Shown one piece after another: positions 27,264 to 35,305 of a DNA stretch of 43,267 nucleotides. The notes beneath the pieces were generated by a model. The model saw only the letters and a program-made list of their open reading frames with translations. It was not told the DNA's origin and searched no databases. Position 1 is the stretch's first letter, and every line of letters starts with the position of its first letter. A program made the position numbers and the translations under genes. The stretch comes from Clostridia bacterium. Its GTDB lineage: Bacteria > Bacillota_A > Clostridia > Christensenellales > Aristaeellaceae. The DNA is taken from positions 1 through 43,267 of the forward strand of contig JAFUDW010000097.1 of assembly GCA_017464225.1 (NCBI GenBank). Reading direction: 5' to 3'.

Positions 27264-29440
27264 TCGTGATCGTAGCCGAAAAACCCAGCGTGGGCCGCGA
27301 TATCGCCCGGGTGCTGGGCTGCAGGCAAAACGGCGAGGGCTGTATCGCGGGCGAAAAATATACCGTCACCTGGGCGGTGGGACATTTGGTAACACTGTGC
27401 GAGCCCGATGAGATCGATGAAAAATACAAAAAATGGCGCATGGCTGATCTTCCCATCCTGCCGGAGGATATCCCCACAAAGGTGATCAGCAAAACAAAAA
27501 AGCAATTTAGCGTCATCAAAAAGCTGATCAACGATAAGGATACCGAGCGCGTGATCTGCGCCACCGACGCCGGCCGCGAGGGCGAGCTGATTTTCCACTA
27601 CATCTACGATCAGGCCAAATGCAAAAAACCCGTCGACCGGCTGTGGATCTCCTCCATGACCGACGAAGCCATCCGGGAAGGCTTTGAGCAGATCAAGCCT
27701 GACAGCGAATACGAGGGCCTGCGCAAAAGCGCCGTATGCCGCAGCGAGGCAGATTGGCTGGTGGGCATGAACGCCAGCCGGGCTTTTACGCTGCGCTACA
27801 ACGCCCTGCTGTCCGTTGGGCGGGTGCAGACGCCCACGCTGAACATACTGGTCAAGCGCCGGAAGGAAATAGAGGATTTCAAGCCGGTGGAGTATTTTAC
27901 CCTCACGGCGAACTTTGGCGATTATACCGGCCAATGGTTTGACGAAAAAGCGCCGGAGGAAAAGACCGCCAACCGTATCCCAACAAAGGAAAAAGCCGAA
28001 GCGCTGGCCGCGAAGGTCAAGGGCAAGCCAGCCCAGGTGCGCAGCATGACCAGCGAGGAAAAGAAGGAGCTTCCGCCCCAGCTGTATGATCTGACCAGCC
28101 TTCAGCGCGACGCCAACAGCACTTTGGGCTTCACCGCCGATAAAACGCTGAAGATTGCCCAGGCGCTGTACGAAAAATGGAAGCTGCTCACCTATCCCCG
28201 CACCGACAGCCGTTACCTGCCCATGGACATGATCCCCAAGCTGTACCAAACGCTGAAAGCGCTGCCCGAGCCATACAGCAGTCTGGAGGCGGGCATGGAA
28301 CGAAAAGAGGACGGCAAGCTCTATATCAGCCGCCGTATTTTTGACAACAGCAAGGTATCCGACCACCACGCCCTGCTGCCAACGCCCAAAACCGCCGATC
28401 TCAGCAAGCTGCCGCCCGACGAGCGCAGCCTGTACGACATGGTAGTGCGCCGCATGCTGGCGGCTTTCTATCCGGCCCACGTTTACGACGCGCTGAAGGT
28501 GATCACCGATTGCGAGGGCGAGGCCTTTCGTTCCACGGGCCGCAGCGTAAAGGTACTGGGCTGGAAAGCGCTGTATCAGAAGGAGCAGGAGGGGAAAAAG
28601 CCCCGCGGCCGCAAAAAAGCGGAGGATGAAACAGAGGCCGTCGCTCTGCCGCCCCTTTCCACCGGCGATATGCGCAGGGTGGAAAAGGCTGACGTACAGC
28701 AAAGCGCCACCAAGCCGCCCGCCCCGCACACGGACGCCAGCCTGCTGGCCGCCATGGAGCACGCGGGCCGGGAGATCGAAGACGAGGCGCTGCGCGAATC
28801 CATGAAGGGCGCCGGGCTGGGCACGCCCGCCACCCGGGCGGCCATCATTGAGCGTCTGCTGCAGGTGGGGTACGCTCAACGCCGGGGACGCGCCATCAGC
28901 GCCACCGATAAGGGCGTGCAGCTGATCGCCGTAGCGCCGGAGGAAATCGCCTCCCCCGAGATGACCGGAAAATGGGAGCTGGCGCTGGATGAGATTGCCA
29001 AAAGCCAGCGGGATACCGACCGCTTCATGCAGGGCATACGCCGCATGAGCGCTTTCCTGGTGGAATACGCCCGGGACAGCGCGCCGGGGATCGAGTTTCC
29101 CGAGGAAATGCGCAGGGGCAAAGGCGGCAAGCGTGCATCGGCGGTCAAGGCCATTGAAGGCGCGGTCTGCCCGCTGTGCGGCAAGCCGGTGCAGGAAAAC
29201 GCCAAAGCGTTCGGATGCTCTAACTGGAAGGCGGGGTGCCATTTCACCCTGTGGAAGGACGGCCTGGCGCGTTCGGGCGGGCCTCAGCTCAGCGCCAGGA
29301 TCATTCAGCTTTTATTGAAGGACGGCCAGGTGAAGGGCAGCACGGGCGTGCTGAAAATGGCCGACGGGTTTTTGACCTTTACGCCAAACGGCGCGGATTC
29401 GCCCTCCGCCCGCATGGCGATCACCTATGAGAAAAAGTAA
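27260..29440 (+). CDS. topB: DNA topoisomerase III
   Basis: Type IA topoisomerase that passes single strands to decatenate replication and recombination intermediates. 726 residues. Toprim domain with VIVAEKPSVGRDIARVLG at the N-terminus and DAGREGELIF; SVGRVQTPTL; the catalytic Tyr312 in LLTYPRTDSRYLP; a Lys-rich spacer near 440-480; and a C-terminal zinc-ribbon-like CPLCGKPVQENAKAFGCSN with CHFTLWK. The start overlaps the GNAT stop and has AGGAG upstream. Topo III rather than topo I is indicated by the length, by SVGRVQTPTL and by the single terminal ribbon. A secreted RNase gene follows 12 bases later. Confidence 0.94.
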   Translation: MIVIVAEKPSVGRDIARVLGCRQNGEGCIAGEKYTVTWAVGHLVTLCEPDEIDEKYKKWRMADLPILPEDIPTKVISKTKKQFSVIKKLINDKDTERVICATDAGREGELIFHYIYDQAKCKKPVDRLWISSMTDEAIREGFEQIKPDSEYEGLRKSAVCRSEADWLVGMNASRAFTLRYNALLSVGRVQTPTLNILVKRRKEIEDFKPVEYFTLTANFGDYTGQWFDEKAPEEKTANRIPTKEKAEALAAKVKGKPAQVRSMTSEEKKELPPQLYDLTSLQRDANSTLGFTADKTLKIAQALYEKWKLLTYPRTDSRYLPMDMIPKLYQTLKALPEPYSSLEAGMERKEDGKLYISRRIFDNSKVSDHHALLPTPKTADLSKLPPDERSLYDMVVRRMLAAFYPAHVYDALKVITDCEGEAFRSTGRSVKVLGWKALYQKEQEGKKPRGRKKAEDETEAVALPPLSTGDMRRVEKADVQQSATKPPAPHTDASLLAAMEHAGREIEDEALRESMKGAGLGTPATRAAIIERLLQVGYAQRRGRAISATDKGVQLIAVAPEEIASPEMTGKWELALDEIAKSQRDTDRFMQGIRRMSAFLVEYARDSAPGIEFPEEMRRGKGGKRASAVKAIEGAVCPLCGKPVQENAKAFGCSNWKAGCHFTLWKDGLARSGGPQLSARIIQLLLKDGQVKGSTGVLKMADGFLTFTPNGADSPSARMAITYEKK

Positions 29441-29452
29441 GGGAGGATGCCT

Positions 29453-30319
29453 ATGAAACGGCTCAGGCGCTTGACGGCGCTGCTGCTGATCCTGATCCTG
29501 CTGCCTGCTTTGGGGCTGGCTGATACCGTGATCAGCCTTTCGGCGCTCGATTATCCGGTAGCAAAGGACGGCTGGTACGATACCATGGAGGAGGTAGCGG
29601 TTTATCTCGCCTCCTATCACAAGCTGCCCGGCAATTACATCACCAAAAACCAGGCGTCAAACCTGGGCTGGAGCAGCAGCGCGGGCAATCTGTGGCAGGT
29701 GGCCCGGGGCAAATCCATCGGCGGCGACCGATTCGGTAATTACGAGGGCCAGTTGCCCGACAAAGGCGGCCGCACCTGGAAGGAATGCGATATCGGCTAC
29801 GACGGCGGCTACCGCAACGGTCAGCGCATCGTGTTTTCCAGCGATTGGCTGATCTATTACACCGGCGACCATTACAACAGCTTTACCCAGATCAAAGTAT
29901 CCTTTGACACGCCCTCGCCCGCGCCGCAGGCGTCGCCCTCCCCCTCCCCCGCGCCCATCGCAGTGGAAGAGGATGGGCGCTATACCGACAGGGATCACGT
30001 GGCGCTGTACATCCATGAATTCTGGTGGCTGCCTGAAAACTACATCACCAAGGAGGATGCCCGCGCGCTGGGATGGAGCAATAAAAAGGATAACCTGGAC
30101 GCCGTCGCTCCCGGTTATACCATCGGCGGCGATGAGTTCGGCAACCGGGAAGGGCTGCTGCCATCCACCGCTACCCGCACCTGGTATGAATGCGATGTGA
30201 ACGCCGAAAACGGCAAGCGCAGCGACGAGCGCTTGGTGTTCTCCAGCGATGGGCTGATCTATTACACCAATGACGGCTTTAAAACCTTTGAGCTGCTGTA
30301 CGGAGGAGAGGAACCATGA
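29453..30319 (+). CDS. Secreted protein with two tandem barnase-type RNase domains
   Basis: 288 residues: signal peptide (1-23, LTALLLILILLPALGLA), barnase domain 1 (about 40-150), a Pro/Ser linker (153-169), and barnase domain 2 (about 174-284). Both carry NYITK, LGW, IGGD, TW.E and VFSSD..IYYT as in barnase. In domain 1, K65, E111, R121, R125 and H140 match barnase K27, E73, R83, R87 and H102, but R59 is replaced by Y97. In domain 2, K200, R232, E246, R256 and R260 are kept, but the general-acid His is replaced by G275. Domain 1 should therefore be catalytic; domain 2 is probably impaired. The ATG at 29453 has GGGAGG six bases upstream. The stop overlaps the barstar start (ATGA). Confidence 0.93.
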   Translation: MKRLRRLTALLLILILLPALGLADTVISLSALDYPVAKDGWYDTMEEVAVYLASYHKLPGNYITKNQASNLGWSSSAGNLWQVARGKSIGGDRFGNYEGQLPDKGGRTWKECDIGYDGGYRNGQRIVFSSDWLIYYTGDHYNSFTQIKVSFDTPSPAPQASPSPSPAPIAVEEDGRYTDRDHVALYIHEFWWLPENYITKEDARALGWSNKKDNLDAVAPGYTIGGDEFGNREGLLPSTATRTWYECDVNAENGKRSDERLVFSSDGLIYYTNDGFKTFELLYGGEEP

Positions 30320-30570
30320 AGATCATCCTGAACCTGAAACAGGCGCAAACCCCCATGGAAGCCCAGGAATATTTGAAACGCGCCCTGGCTTTTCCCGATT
30401 ATTACGGCAAAAACCTGGACGCGCTCTATGATATGCTGACCGCCTGGGATCAACCCGTTTCGTTTGTCCTTCGCCTGCCCGAGGGCGGCGATATGGGCGC
30501 TTACGCACAAAAACTGCGCCGGGTGTTTGAGGACGCCGCGGCGGAAAACAAAAGGATCAGCGTATTATAA
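30316..30570 (+). CDS. Barstar-family RNase inhibitor
   Basis: 84-residue cytoplasmic inhibitor of barnase-type RNases, protecting the producer. It has the barstar core FPDYYGKNLDALYDMLTAW. The residues equivalent to barstar Asp35 and Asp39, which plug the barnase active site, are kept (NLDALYD); Trp38 is Tyr and Glu32 is Lys. The C-terminal helix RRVFEDAAAENKRISVL matches the family. It overlaps the tandem barnase gene by four bases and its GGAGGAGAGG site lies in the end of that gene, so inhibitor and toxin are made together. Only one barstar is present for two RNase domains. Confidence 0.94.
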   Translation: MKIILNLKQAQTPMEAQEYLKRALAFPDYYGKNLDALYDMLTAWDQPVSFVLRLPEGGDMGAYAQKLRRVFEDAAAENKRISVL

Positions 30571-30581
30571 AAACAGACAGG

Positions 30582-30617
30582 CGCGCGCTTCTTTACATGG
30601 GGAAGCGCGCGTTTTTT
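30582..30617 (+). terminator. Terminator after barstar
   Basis: Stem CGCGCGCTT (30582-30590) with AAGCGCGCG (30603-30611), loop of 12, then TTTTTT. It closes the prfA-to-barstar unit. Confidence 0.9.
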
Positions 30618-30650
30618 CACTTCATCGGTATCTGCGTCGGAAAACGTCCC

Positions 30651-31304
30651 TCATTCCCGCATCAATTCAAGCGCGTCCAGCGGCGTCGCCGCCACGCAGA
30701 GCGCGCCGGCTTCCCGCAATTCAGCCTCGGTGCGGAAGCCCCAGCCCGCGGCGATAAAGTGCATGCCCGCGTTCCGGCAGGTTTTTAAATCGGTGGGCGT
30801 ATCGCCCAAATACCAAAACGCGTCAGGAGAAAGCCCCATATCCGCGGCGATCTGCAGCGCCGCTGCCGGGTCGGGCTTGATGGGCACCTCCGGCCTGCGG
30901 CCGCGGATGATCTCAAAGAGATCGTCCGGAAAATAATGCCCCACCACGCTGGCTACATCCCGATCGTCCTTATTGCTGAGCACCGCCAGCCGCAGGCCCT
31001 CCTTCCGCAGCCCATTCAGCAGCGCGGGGATGCCCTCATACACGTGGGAGGTATCGTTGCAGTGCTCCGCGTACAGCATCCGGTAATCCCGAAACACAGC
31101 CTCCGCAAGCTCGGCATGCGCCTCCCCCACAGCCCGGCGGGTCAGATTGACTGCGCCGTCGCCCGTAAAATAACAGTATGCCCCGATGGGATGCGTGGGA
31201 AGCCCGTGCATCTCGAGCGCCTGATTCATGCAAGCCGAAATATCGGGCAGCGAATTGATCAGCGTGCCGTCCAGATCGAACAGCACGGCTTTTTTATTGG
31301 TCAT
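30651..31304 (-). CDS. HAD-superfamily phosphatase (phosphoglycolate phosphatase-like)
   Basis: 217-residue HAD hydrolase, subfamily with a helical cap. Motif I is AVLFDLDGTLINS (Asp10, Asp12), motif II is LAVLSNKDD, motif III lies in EVPIKPDPAAA, and motif IV is YLGDTPTDLKT. Closest by eye to phosphoglycolate phosphatases/PpaX-type enzymes; the substrate is not fixed by sequence. The start at 31304 has AAGGAGTG upstream; the frame is open 33 codons further but overlaps the promoter. It is a single-gene unit, divergent from the BofC-like gene. Confidence 0.9.
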   Translation of the reverse strand: MTNKKAVLFDLDGTLINSLPDISACMNQALEMHGLPTHPIGAYCYFTGDGAVNLTRRAVGEAHAELAEAVFRDYRMLYAEHCNDTSHVYEGIPALLNGLRKEGLRLAVLSNKDDRDVASVVGHYFPDDLFEIIRGRRPEVPIKPDPAAALQIAADMGLSPDAFWYLGDTPTDLKTCRNAGMHFIAAGWGFRTEAELREAGALCVAATPLDALELMRE

Positions 31305-31324
31305 GCTTCTCACTCCTTTTCCAG

Positions 31325-31353
31325 ATTTTACCATATGCGGGCGAATGAAGCAA
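31325..31353 (-). promoter_or_regulatory. Promoter of the HAD phosphatase gene
   Basis: Minus strand TTGCTT (31348-31353), 17-bp spacer, TGG-TAAAAT (31325-31330). Confidence 0.6.
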
Positions 31354-31392
31354 CCCGAAATGGCGCATACTGGCCGGGGAGGTGAACTTTGG

Positions 31393-31929
31393 ATGGAATC
31401 CAATCAGCATGATAAAACGCGCCGCATCGGCCTGACCGCCGTGATCGGCCTGCTGGCAGCCGCGCTGATCGCCGCGGCCGTCGTTAGCCTTGGCGGCGGC
31501 GTCAGCGCCGTGAGCCGCGCCCGGGAAACCGTGGAAGAAAACTGCCAGCTGATCCAAACGCTGCGCTATGACCGCTGCGGCCACGAGGTGGTGCGGCGGG
31601 TAAAGGTGGACAAGGAATACAAGGGCTGCACGCTGCAGCAGATGCAGCAGGCCTTCGCCGAATGGGATATCACCTGCTTTTCCCCGGCGGAGATCGAAAT
31701 GAGCCAGACGCTTTCCATTTACTGCCCCGATCATCTGGTGGTGCTGCCAGACGGCGCGGGCGTGCTGGGCGTATATGAAAACAAATACGGCGACGGCTAC
31801 GCCCTGCGCGCTCAGCTGGATATCCCCATTGCCGATCTGCCGGAAAGCCTGCGCGAAACGATCTATCTGGGCGTGGCCTTTGTCAGCGACGCCGAAATAG
31901 AAAGCTGGCTGGAAACGCTGGAAAGTTGA
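31393..31929 (+). CDS. Membrane-anchored protein with a BofC C-terminal-like domain
   Basis: 178 residues: a short cytoplasmic N-terminus, one membrane segment (about 12-36, IGLTAVIGLLAAALIAAAVV), then an extracytoplasmic part. The C-terminal half, LGVYENKYGDGYALR, IPIADLPESLRETIYLGV and SDAEIESWLETLES, follows the pattern of the BofC C-terminal domain (bypass-of-forespore C), and a conserved RCGHEVVRRV lies before it. In Bacillus BofC acts in sigma-K checkpoint control, so this would hint at a sporulating lineage, but the assignment is tentative. The ATG has GGGGAGG ten bases upstream. The next gene's promoter overlaps its stop. Confidence 0.6.
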   Translation: MESNQHDKTRRIGLTAVIGLLAAALIAAAVVSLGGGVSAVSRARETVEENCQLIQTLRYDRCGHEVVRRVKVDKEYKGCTLQQMQQAFAEWDITCFSPAEIEMSQTLSIYCPDHLVVLPDGAGVLGVYENKYGDGYALRAQLDIPIADLPESLRETIYLGVAFVSDAEIESWLETLES

Positions 31930-31954
31930 CATAACGCCCATGAAAAGGTATACT
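31926..31954 (+). promoter_or_regulatory. Promoter of the VanY-type carboxypeptidase gene
   Basis: TTGACA (31926-31931) overlaps the upstream stop codon; 17-bp spacer; TATACT (31949-31954). Confidence 0.7.
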
Positions 31955-31991
31955 GCATGTAGCGCCGCAAGGCGCGGGAGGTACCGATTCA

Positions 31992-33296
31992 ATGAAGAAA
32001 AAAGGCGGCGTATCGCCGCTTGGGATTGTGCTGATCATCGCGCTGCTGGGCGCTATCTGCCTGGTGGGCGCGGCGGCGCTGGCCAACCGGCAGGAATACC
32101 TGCGGGAGGCGGCCATCACGCCTACACCCTCCATCACGCCGCGCACCGTGCGCATCACAGAGGATCCCGCGTTGCCCACCTCAACGCCAACGCCAAGGCT
32201 TTTTCAGATGAACGCCGTGGGCGTTGAGGTCCGTCAGATGCAGCAGCGCTTGATGGAGCTGGGCTATTACAGCGGACAAGCGGACGGCCAGTATGGCGCG
32301 GGCACAAAGGCGGCAGTGGAAGCCTTCCAGCGCCAGCACGGGCTGGACGCCGACGGCATTGCCGGGGAAAGCACGCTGACGCTGCTCTATTCGGCCGGGG
32401 CGCTGGCTTTCCGGCCCACGCCAACGCCCTCGCCCACGCCCGAAACCTCCACCCTGTCCAGCGGCAGCCAGGGCGAGCAGGTCAAAAAGCTCCAGCAGCG
32501 GCTGCAGGAGCTTGGCTTCTACAGCGGGAAGATCGACGGAGATTACGGCAAGGGCACCAGGAGCGCCGTCACCCTTTTCCAGCAGCAGCATGGACTGAGC
32601 GCCGATGGGATCGCTGGGGAGAAAACGCTGAACGCGCTCTATTCCGACAGCGCGAAGCCGATGGCGGTAACGCCGACGCCCGAGGCTATTCCGGTGCTTT
32701 CCGGCGGCCTACCGCTGCTGGTCAACAAGGAGCATCCCATTGCCGAGGACTTTGTGCCATCGGATCTGGTGAACATGTCCGAATACTGCGATCCTGATCT
32801 GGTGAAGATCAAATACAAGGATACCCAGGGCGTATACGAGGCAGTGGACGCGCTGATTGAAATGCTGGAGGCCGCCAAAACCGACGGCATTGTCAACTGG
32901 CAGGTCAGCGCTGCCTACCGCAGCGTAAAGGATCAGCAGGCGATCTTTGACGCCAGCGTTAAAAGCTATATGAACAACAACGGCATGAGCCGGACAAACG
33001 CGATCAGCGCCACCCGAAAAACGGTGGCTGATCCGGGCACCAGCGAGCACCATACCGGTCTGGCCTTTGATATGACGGTGCCCAATACCGAATCCTTCAT
33101 CAGCACCAAGCAGTGCAAATGGCTGCACGAGCACTGCTGGGATTACGGCTTCATCGTGCGATACCAGAAGGATAAGGAGGATATTACCGGCTTCCTGGCC
33201 GAAGCCTGGCATATCCGCTATGTGGGCACGGCGCACAGCACCGTGATGCGGGATAAAAACCTCTGCCTGGAGGAATACTTGCAGCTGGCGCGTTAA
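31992..33296 (+). CDS. D-alanyl-D-alanine carboxypeptidase (VanY/M15B) with two peptidoglycan-binding domains
   Basis: Zinc peptidase trimming the terminal D-Ala of peptidoglycan stem peptides outside the membrane. 434 residues: membrane anchor (about 9-31), Thr/Pro linker, peptidoglycan-binding domain 1 (about 75-133, VRQMQQRLMELGYYSGQADG), second linker PTPTPSPTPETS, peptidoglycan-binding domain 2 (about 155-213, VKKLQQRLQELGFYSGKIDG), third linker, and a VanY domain (about 240-430). The SxHxxGxAxD motif is SEHHTGLAFD with His353 and Asp360; the last zinc ligand and catalytic Glu lie in EAWHIRYVG. GGGAGGT is upstream of the ATG. The two binding domains are near-duplicates. Confidence 0.94.
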   Translation: MKKKGGVSPLGIVLIIALLGAICLVGAAALANRQEYLREAAITPTPSITPRTVRITEDPALPTSTPTPRLFQMNAVGVEVRQMQQRLMELGYYSGQADGQYGAGTKAAVEAFQRQHGLDADGIAGESTLTLLYSAGALAFRPTPTPSPTPETSTLSSGSQGEQVKKLQQRLQELGFYSGKIDGDYGKGTRSAVTLFQQQHGLSADGIAGEKTLNALYSDSAKPMAVTPTPEAIPVLSGGLPLLVNKEHPIAEDFVPSDLVNMSEYCDPDLVKIKYKDTQGVYEAVDALIEMLEAAKTDGIVNWQVSAAYRSVKDQQAIFDASVKSYMNNNGMSRTNAISATRKTVADPGTSEHHTGLAFDMTVPNTESFISTKQCKWLHEHCWDYGFIVRYQKDKEDITGFLAEAWHIRYVGTAHSTVMRDKNLCLEEYLQLAR

Positions 33297-33313
33297 AAGA
33301 AAGGAATATGCAA

Positions 33314-34387
33314 ATGAAAAAGCGCAAAATGAATAAAGCGCTCAAAATCATCCTGTGCGTCCTGGCGGCGCTGATCCTGATCGTGGGCGCATACGTCGCC
33401 TATGTGTTTATCGCATACAACCGCCTGCCCGAGGTGACGGCGCTGGAGGTGAAGGGCAATGGCGTAGGCAGCGTGCAAACCGGCAGGCCCTATAAGCTGA
33501 TTTCCTTCAATACCGGCTTTGGCGCCTATGAACCCGATTACGGCTTCTTTATGGACGGCGGTACCCAGAGCTGGGCCTGGTCGAAGGATCGGCTGCTTAC
33601 CAACATGGCCGCCATCGCTGATTTTCTCCAGACGCAAAGCGCCGATTTTTACTGCGTGCAGGAGGTGGATGAAAACGCCACCCGCACCTATCACGTAAAC
33701 GAGCGGGAACTGCTGGAGAAGGCGATGATCGGCTATGAAATCGTATACGCCCAGAACTGGAACAGCCCCTTCCTGTTCTATCCGCTGACTCAGCCCCACG
33801 GCAAGACCCGCTGCGGCATCATGACCTTCAGCCGTTTTGATATCGCCTCCTCCATCCGTCAAAGCCTGCCTGTGGAAAATACGCTGATGAAGGTGGCCGA
33901 TCTGGACCGCTGTTACAGCGCCTCCCGCATCCCCGTGGACAACGGCCGCGAGCTGGTGCTGTATAACATGCATCTGTCGGCATATACCTCGGACGGCGCC
34001 ATCGCCAACGACCAGCTTCGCCTGCTGCTCACCGATATGAAGGGCGAAGTGGAGCGCGGCAATTACGTGGTCTGCGGCGGCGATTTCAACAAAGACCTGC
34101 TGGGCGACTCCAGCCAGTATTTCGGCGTTCCGGGCGAGGCCTACACCTGGACCCAGCCGCTCCCGGAGGGTACCTTTGATCAAGTGCCGCTGTCGCTGGT
34201 AGCCTCCAGCAACGCACCCAGCTGCCGTACAGCCGACGGCCCTTACAATCCCAGCCAATTCGTGCTCACCATCGACGGCTTCATCGTGTCTGACAACGTG
34301 AACGTGCTGTCCCATGAGGTGATCGATACTGGCTTCGCCATGTCCGACCATAACCCGGTAAGCATCACGTTTGAGCTTGCGGAATAA
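33314..34387 (+). CDS. Membrane-anchored endonuclease/exonuclease/phosphatase (EEP) family hydrolase
   Basis: 357 residues: N-terminal membrane segment (about 9-33, IILCVLAALILIVGAYVAYV), then an EEP domain facing outward. Catalytic signatures are QEVDE (metal-binding Glu), NMHLSAYTSD, GGDFNKD and the terminal MSDHNPVSITF (Asp-His). The family includes DNase I-like nucleases, sphingomyelinases and inositol phosphatases, so the substrate is open. The ATG at 33314 is chosen because AAAGGA ends eight bases before it; another ATG six bases earlier is too close. It follows the carboxypeptidase by 17 bases and is likely in the same unit. Confidence 0.88.
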   Translation: MKKRKMNKALKIILCVLAALILIVGAYVAYVFIAYNRLPEVTALEVKGNGVGSVQTGRPYKLISFNTGFGAYEPDYGFFMDGGTQSWAWSKDRLLTNMAAIADFLQTQSADFYCVQEVDENATRTYHVNERELLEKAMIGYEIVYAQNWNSPFLFYPLTQPHGKTRCGIMTFSRFDIASSIRQSLPVENTLMKVADLDRCYSASRIPVDNGRELVLYNMHLSAYTSDGAIANDQLRLLLTDMKGEVERGNYVVCGGDFNKDLLGDSSQYFGVPGEAYTWTQPLPEGTFDQVPLSLVASSNAPSCRTADGPYNPSQFVLTIDGFIVSDNVNVLSHEVIDTGFAMSDHNPVSITFELAE

Positions 34388-34415
34388 ACAACCTTTGCTC
34401 TTTTAAAATTCAAAC

Positions 34416-34452
34416 ATGAAAAAAGTCGCCGAAAAACGGCGGCTTTTTCATG
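34416..34452. terminator. Bidirectional terminator between the EEP and ABC transporter genes
   Basis: Stem ATGAAAAAAGTCGCCG (34416-34431) with CGGCGGCTTTTTCAT (34437-34451), loop AAAAA. The A/T-rich outer part gives a T-run on both strands, suiting two convergent units. Confidence 0.85.
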
Positions 34453-34495
34453 TCATTATAAGAATAAGCATCCGCAACGGCGGCGCATTTTCCGT

Positions 34496-35305
34496 TTACC
34501 CGTTCTGTCCGCTCAGCAGGATGCGGTCGTCGTCCAGCCCGTGGCCGGAGGTGGCCTGGAAGCGCTGCAGCAGATCGGATACCGTGAGGCTTTTTCTGGT
34601 TTCCCCTGAAATATCCAGAGCGATCCTCCCCCGATCCATCACCACCGTTCGCGTGCCCATTTCCAGGGCGGACTGCATATTGTGGGTGATCATCAGGCAG
34701 GTCAGCCGCTTTTCCGCCACCAGGCGGCGGGTCAGCTCCAGCACCTTCGCGGCGGTAGCCGGATCAAGCGCCGCGGTATGCTCGTCCAGCAGCAGCAGCT
34801 TGGGCTCGGCAATCGTGGCCATCAGAAGGGAGGCCGCCTGTCGCTGGCCGCCGGAGAGCATGCCCATCTGGGTTTTCATCCGGTTTTCCAGCCCCAGATC
34901 CAGCGTCGCGAGCAGATCGCGGAAATAAGCGCTGTCCCGCCGGTTCAAGGCAAAAAAAGTCTTCCTCGCCTTGCGCGTATAGGCCAGGGCCAGGTTCTCC
35001 TCAATGGTCATATGCGGCGCGGTACCCCGCAGGGGATCCTGATACAGGCAGCCAATATTGAACGCGCGCTGGTAATCCCGCAATCCCGTGATATCCTCCT
35101 CATCCAGGATCACCCGGCCTTTATCCAGGCGGAATTTGCCCAGGATGGCGTTGAACAGGGTGGATTTTCCCGCGCCGTTGGAGCCGAGGATCGTGATGAA
35201 ATCGCCCTTTTCCACCTTCAGCGAAAGGTTATCCAGCGCCAGCTTTTCATTGATAGTGCCCTTTTCAAAGGTCTTTTTCAGGCCGATCAGCGAAAGTCCG
35301 CTCAT
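34496..35305 (-). CDS. TrpXYZ-like ABC transporter ATP-binding protein
   Basis: 269-residue ATPase with Walker A GSNGAGKST, signature LSGGQRQAASLLMA, Walker B LLLLDEHTAALDP and H-loop ITHNMQSALEMG. The DEHTAALDP variant and overall look match the ATPases (COG1101) that pair with COG4120 permeases and COG2984 binding proteins, the TrpXYZ type. The ATG overlaps the permease stop (ATGA). It is the last gene of the T-box operon and ends before a bidirectional terminator. Confidence 0.9.
   Translation of the reverse strand: MSGLSLIGLKKTFEKGTINEKLALDNLSLKVEKGDFITILGSNGAGKSTLFNAILGKFRLDKGRVILDEEDITGLRDYQRAFNIGCLYQDPLRGTAPHMTIEENLALAYTRKARKTFFALNRRDSAYFRDLLATLDLGLENRMKTQMGMLSGGQRQAASLLMATIAEPKLLLLDEHTAALDPATAAKVLELTRRLVAEKRLTCLMITHNMQSALEMGTRTVVMDRGRIALDISGETRKSLTVSDLLQRFQATSGHGLDDDRILLSGQNG

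Noticed and set aside
32040..32700. Repeats in the VanY gene as a mobile or CRISPR-like array
   Set aside because: They encode two homologous peptidoglycan-binding domains and Thr/Pro linkers in frame.
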